Source of the DNA: Palsa-506 sp963755815
GTDB taxonomy: Bacteria > Actinomycetota > Actinomycetes > Streptosporangiales > Streptosporangiaceae
Assembly: GCA_963755815.1 (NCBI GenBank)
Contig: CAVWLF010000003.1
Location: forward strand, 62,001 to 126,000
Length of the DNA: 64,000 nucleotides
Reading direction: 5' to 3'
Shown here: positions 61,437-64,000 of the stretch, piece by piece
Layout of the letters: each line of letters starts with the position of its first letter
How positions within the stretch are numbered: the first letter of the stretch is position 1
Translations under genes and position numbers: made by a program
The notes under the pieces: generated by a model
The model's input: only the letters and a program-made list of their open reading frames with translations
Told to the model about the DNA's origin: nothing
Databases searched by the model: none

Positions 61437-61778
61437 TCAGTCCTCGCCATCGGGCCAGAACGGGCGCAGCTCGATCATCCCGTGCCACGCCATCGGGTGC
61501 TTGGATGCGACGTCGATCGCCTCATCGAGATCGGCGCACTCGAGGACGTCGAAGCCAGCTATCTGATCCTTGGTTTCCGCGTACGGGCCGTCGGTCAGCA
61601 GCACCTCACGGTTGCGGACGCGGACCGTGGTGGCGTCACTCGCCGGCCTGGTGGCGTTGCCCATCAGCCGGATTCCCTTGCCATCCATCTCGGTGACCCA
61701 GTCGTTGACGTCCGGCGCGCCGTCGTCCTGGCCGGGCGTGTAGTCCGGGTCCGTGCATACCAGCATCAAGTACTTCAT
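61437..61778 (-). CDS. YCII-related (DGPF-type) protein
   Basis: This 113-residue ferredoxin-like-fold protein begins MKYLMLVCTDPDY and contains DGPYAETKDQIAGFDVLECADLDEAIDVASKHP and the C-terminal ELRPFW that are the family signature. In many actinobacteria, genes of this type sit beside ECF42 sigma genes and are under their control. Here the sigma gene starts 26 bases after the stop (or overlaps it if ATG 61450 is used). ATG after GGGAGCAACCCG, giving a reasonable ribosome binding site. Biochemical role unknown. Confidence 0.9.
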   Translation of the reverse strand: MKYLMLVCTDPDYTPGQDDGAPDVNDWVTEMDGKGIRLMGNATRPASDATTVRVRNREVLLTDGPYAETKDQIAGFDVLECADLDEAIDVASKHPMAWHGMIELRPFWPDGED

Positions 61779-62108
61779 CGGGTTGCTCCCATCTGTGCTC
61801 GTTTATCTGGATGACGAACAGGCGGGGCGCTCTACTACCGGCACCGGTCAAGATTATTTTGCTCGCGGCCGGGCTGGAGCCCGCCGCTACCGCCCGGCTT
61901 GCGCCACAGCGGACGTCCTTTGCGGCTGACCTGGCGCCGCCGTCCTGCTGGCCGTGGGTGAACTGAACGGGGTTTGACATCAAACTCACGCGCAGATCAC
62001 GCAGAGGCCACAGATCCGTACCACAAGATGTGACTCGTGCCGGGTCCCCGAGGGGCTTCCGGCCTGGGCGAAAGCCCGGGGAGGTGCCCGCTATGCAGGG
62101 AGGATCTC
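61779..62108. other. 330-bp divergent intergenic region
   Basis: No gene is supported. It must hold the promoters of the YCII/ECF42 operon and the adaptor/ABC exporter genes. It contains a 14-base palindrome, annotated separately, and an A+T-richer patch near 61845-61865 (GTCAAGATTATTTTGC) ahead of the YCII gene that may be part of its promoter. Confidence 0.5.
61972..61985. promoter_or_regulatory. Palindrome GTTTGACATCAAAC
   Basis: GTTTGA and TCAAAC flank a two-base centre. It also includes a TTGACA that could serve as a -35 element for the adaptor gene. An operator overlapping a promoter is plausible. Confidence 0.4.
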
Positions 62109-63443
62109 GTGACACAGTCTGGCTCGCCGGCCACGGAGAGCAGCCCCGCTGACGGCGGCCGGAAGGCGGTACGCGGCTCGCGACTGGCCCGCCGCCGCCG
62201 CGTCCTGTTCTGGGTGGCTGGCGGGGCGGCCCTGCTGGCCATCGGCGGGCTGATTGGCTCCTCGTTCGTTAAGTCGCCGCAGCAGATCGCGGCGGATACC
62301 GCGGCGCCGCCGCCGACGGTGACCACGGCGAAGGTTGTCTCCCAGGTCCTTACCTCGTCGGTCCAGCTGCGCGGCGTGGTGTACCCGGCGACGCAGTACG
62401 ACGTGTACCCATCCGCCCCGGAAGCGGATGCGGCCGCGCCGGACGCCGGATCCGCGGCCGGCGGCTCGCCGGGGACCGTGTACATATCGAGCCTGGACGT
62501 GGCGGCCGGCCAGACGATCTCCAACGGCGAGAAGCTGGCTGAGATAGACGGCGAGCCGCTGTTCGCACTGGCCGGCCGGGTACCCGCGTGGCGGGACATA
62601 ACGCCTGGTGAGAGCGGTCCGGACGTGGCGGAACTGCAGAAAGCCCTGGCCTCGCTCGGGTACTACTCCGGCGGCGACACGCCCGGCTTCTTCGGCGCGG
62701 CGACCCAGGAAGCGGTGTCGGAGTACTACGAGCACCTTGGCGATACCCCGCCGGTCACCGGCGGCGTGCCGATGTCGGACGTGATCTTCCTGCCGTCGCT
62801 GCCCGCGAAGGTGGTCGCGATGAACGGGGCCAGGGGCCAGCAGCCCGGCCAGCCGTTCCTTGAGCTAGCGGCGCGCGGGTCGCTGGCCCTGACCGGCGAG
62901 CTGCCGCCTGCCTACGCCGCGCAGGTCAAGCCGGGCCTGAAGGTGAAGATCTTCGACGACGTGACCGGCATCCGCGCCGCCGGTGCCGTCGCCGGCGTCG
63001 GAACGGCGACCACGGTGGCGCCGGTCGGAGCGATCGTGAACGTCGGGGGCGGCGCGAGCTCGGCGGTCTCGGCGGGGTCGGCCGGCTCCGGGTCTACTCC
63101 GGCGGCCGGCTCAGGTAGTTCCGGCCCCGCAGCGAACCCGGGCGCGACGCCATTCATCCCGCTGACCGTGCGCCCGTCCAAGCCGCTGCCCGCGGCGCTG
63201 AACGGCGAGAACGTCCTGGTCACCGTCAAAACCGGGCGGACCGAGGGGCCGGTGCTCACGGTGCCGGTCGCCGCGATCGTCACGACCGCATCCGGCACCA
63301 GCTACGTCACGGTGGCCGGCCCGCACGGCCAGCAGACCCAGGTCCCGGTCACGCCGGGTATCTCCGAGAACGGCTATGTCCAGGTGACCCCGGTGAAAGC
63401 GGGCCAGCTCGCGGCCGGCGACAGCGTGGTGGTGAGCGGCTGA
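62109..63443 (+). CDS. HlyD/RND-type periplasmic adaptor with peptidoglycan-binding domain
   Basis: This 444-residue envelope protein has a cytoplasmic basic start followed by one anchoring helix (VLFWVAGGAALLAIGGLIG). TVTTAKVVSQVLTSSVQLRGVVYPATQYDV begins the barrel-sandwich region. Inserted is a peptidoglycan-binding-1 unit with TPGESGPDVAELQKALASLGYYSGGDTPGFFGAATQEAVSEYYEHLG. The C-terminal half has the adaptor strands ALNGENVLVTVKTGRTEGPVLTVPVAAIVTTASGTSYVTVA and GYVQVTPVKAGQLAAGDSVVVSG. A Gly/Ser-rich linker lies at about 315-350. GTG at 62109 is preceded by GGGAGG six bases upstream. The stop shares one base with the ATPase start, so it forms a MacAB-like exporter operon. Confidence 0.88.
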   Translation: MTQSGSPATESSPADGGRKAVRGSRLARRRRVLFWVAGGAALLAIGGLIGSSFVKSPQQIAADTAAPPPTVTTAKVVSQVLTSSVQLRGVVYPATQYDVYPSAPEADAAAPDAGSAAGGSPGTVYISSLDVAAGQTISNGEKLAEIDGEPLFALAGRVPAWRDITPGESGPDVAELQKALASLGYYSGGDTPGFFGAATQEAVSEYYEHLGDTPPVTGGVPMSDVIFLPSLPAKVVAMNGARGQQPGQPFLELAARGSLALTGELPPAYAAQVKPGLKVKIFDDVTGIRAAGAVAGVGTATTVAPVGAIVNVGGGASSAVSAGSAGSGSTPAAGSGSSGPAANPGATPFIPLTVRPSKPLPAALNGENVLVTVKTGRTEGPVLTVPVAAIVTTASGTSYVTVAGPHGQQTQVPVTPGISENGYVQVTPVKAGQLAAGDSVVVSG

Positions 63444-64000
63444 TGACCACGCCCGTAATCGAACTACGCGGACTGGCCCGGACCTACCCCGGCCCGCCGC
63501 CGGTCCATGCGCTGCGCCCGGCCGACCTGGTGATCGAGGCGGACGGCTACGTCGCGGTGACCGGGCCGTCCGGCTCCGGCAAGTCCACGCTGCTGCACCT
63601 GCTCGGGCTGCTCGATTCCCCGACCTCCGGCAGCTACCTGCTAGACGGCCTGGACACTTCGGCATTGCCCGACCGGGACCGCTCGGCACTGCGCGGCCGC
63701 CGGATCGGGTTCGTCTTCCAGGCCTTCCATCTGCTGGCCTACCGGACGGCGCTGGAGAACGTGCTCCTCGCCGAGCTGTACAACCACACACCGCGAAGCA
63801 GCCGGCTCCAGGCGGCGGTCGACGCGCTCGGCGCGGTCGGGCTGGGGCACCGGCTCGACGCGCTGCCGACCACGCTGTCCGGCGGGGAGTGCCAGCGGGT
63901 CGCTATCGCACGTGCGCTGGTCAACCGGCCGAGCCTGCTGCTGTGCGATGAGCCGACGGGAAACCTGGACTCGCGCAACGCCGCCGCGCTGATGGAACTG
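63443..64000 (+). CDS. ABC exporter ATPase, MacB/LolD type, runs off the right edge
   Basis: The frame starts with ATG at 63443, sharing its first base with the adaptor's TGA, and is open to the window end (186 codons). It is a nucleotide-binding domain with Walker A GPSGSGKSTLLHLLG, FVFQAFHLLAYRTALENVLL (the Q-loop of the LolD/MacB group), signature LSGGECQRVAIARAL (Glu in place of the usual Gln) and Walker B LLLCDEPTGNLDS. It should be followed outside the window by an FtsX-like permease. With the upstream adaptor, a tripartite-like actinobacterial exporter of peptides or antibiotics is likely. Confidence 0.92.
   Translation, partial: MTTPVIELRGLARTYPGPPPVHALRPADLVIEADGYVAVTGPSGSGKSTLLHLLGLLDSPTSGSYLLDGLDTSALPDRDRSALRGRRIGFVFQAFHLLAYRTALENVLLAELYNHTPRSSRLQAAVDALGAVGLGHRLDALPTTLSGGECQRVAIARALVNRPSLLLCDEPTGNLDSRNAAALMEL

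Noticed and set aside
1..64000. tRNA, rRNA or known riboswitch genes
   Set aside because: No cloverleaf, conserved rRNA segment or riboswitch core could be recognised by eye; a covariance-model search would be decisive.

Overview
The window is about 70% G+C with dense genes, frequent GTG starts (and one likely TTG start), many 1-4 base start/stop overlaps and several leaderless-type promoters. Together with the DUF6458 protein, the DUF222/HNH gene, the BTAD-type regulator and the ECF42/YCII pair, this points to a soil-type actinomycete. I cannot name the genus. No tRNA, rRNA or CRISPR array was recognised.

Layout. 1-6.6 kb (minus strand): the start of an MTH1187-type thiamine-binding gene, a DUF6458 protein with an acidic repeat tail, and a tight operon of a membrane Rossmann/RyR-domain protein, Hen1 and Pnkp, the last two being the bacterial RNA repair pair. 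6.6-12 kb: an unusual 23-bp inverted repeat, an SDR enzyme, a secreted lysyl-oxidase-like protein, an amidohydrolase and a beta-helix lipoprotein. 12-19.6 kb: formamidase-like, ornithine cyclodeaminase/mu-crystallin and proline-racemase-family genes (an imino-acid catabolic set), a DrrAB-type exporter, a glutathionyl-hydroquinone-reductase-like protein and cytosine deaminase. 19.7-29 kb: a secreted sedolisin peptidase, an OmpR-type two-component system with a PepSY protein, and an exporter whose ATPase is fused to an extracellular S15-type hydrolase. 29-37 kb: an SDR, a large BTAD/ATPase regulator, a methyltransferase and a hydrolase-glycosyltransferase fusion. 37-45.4 kb: lysA coupled to an ATP-dependent DNA ligase, a feruloyl-CoA-synthetase-like enzyme, a trimethylamine-dehydrogenase-like flavoenzyme missing key ligands, and a BASS transporter. 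45.4-55.2 kb: an HD-GYP/LuxR protein, a cupin, an NCS1 permease, adenine deaminase, a GntR regulator and the ureide genes uraD-uraH-uricase. 55.2-64 kb: small membrane and regulatory genes, an inverted-repeat-bounded IS5-like remnant enclosing a broken DUF222/HNH gene, the ECF42/YCII pair and the start of an adaptor/ABC exporter.

Linked functions. Nucleobase metabolism recurs (cytosine deaminase, NCS1 permease, adenine deaminase, then urate to allantoin by uricase, UraH and UraD). RNA repair appears as one polycistron whose first gene encodes a membrane-anchored nucleotide-binding-type sensor; this is the most interesting system here.

Caution. At least six otherwise intact genes carry single-base frameshifts (proline racemase, BTAD regulator, lysA, HD-GYP, uraD and probably the hydrolase-ABC fusion), and the HNH gene carries three. 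The first group looks more like consensus errors than parallel gene decay, so the reading frames should be confirmed before any of these is called a pseudogene.
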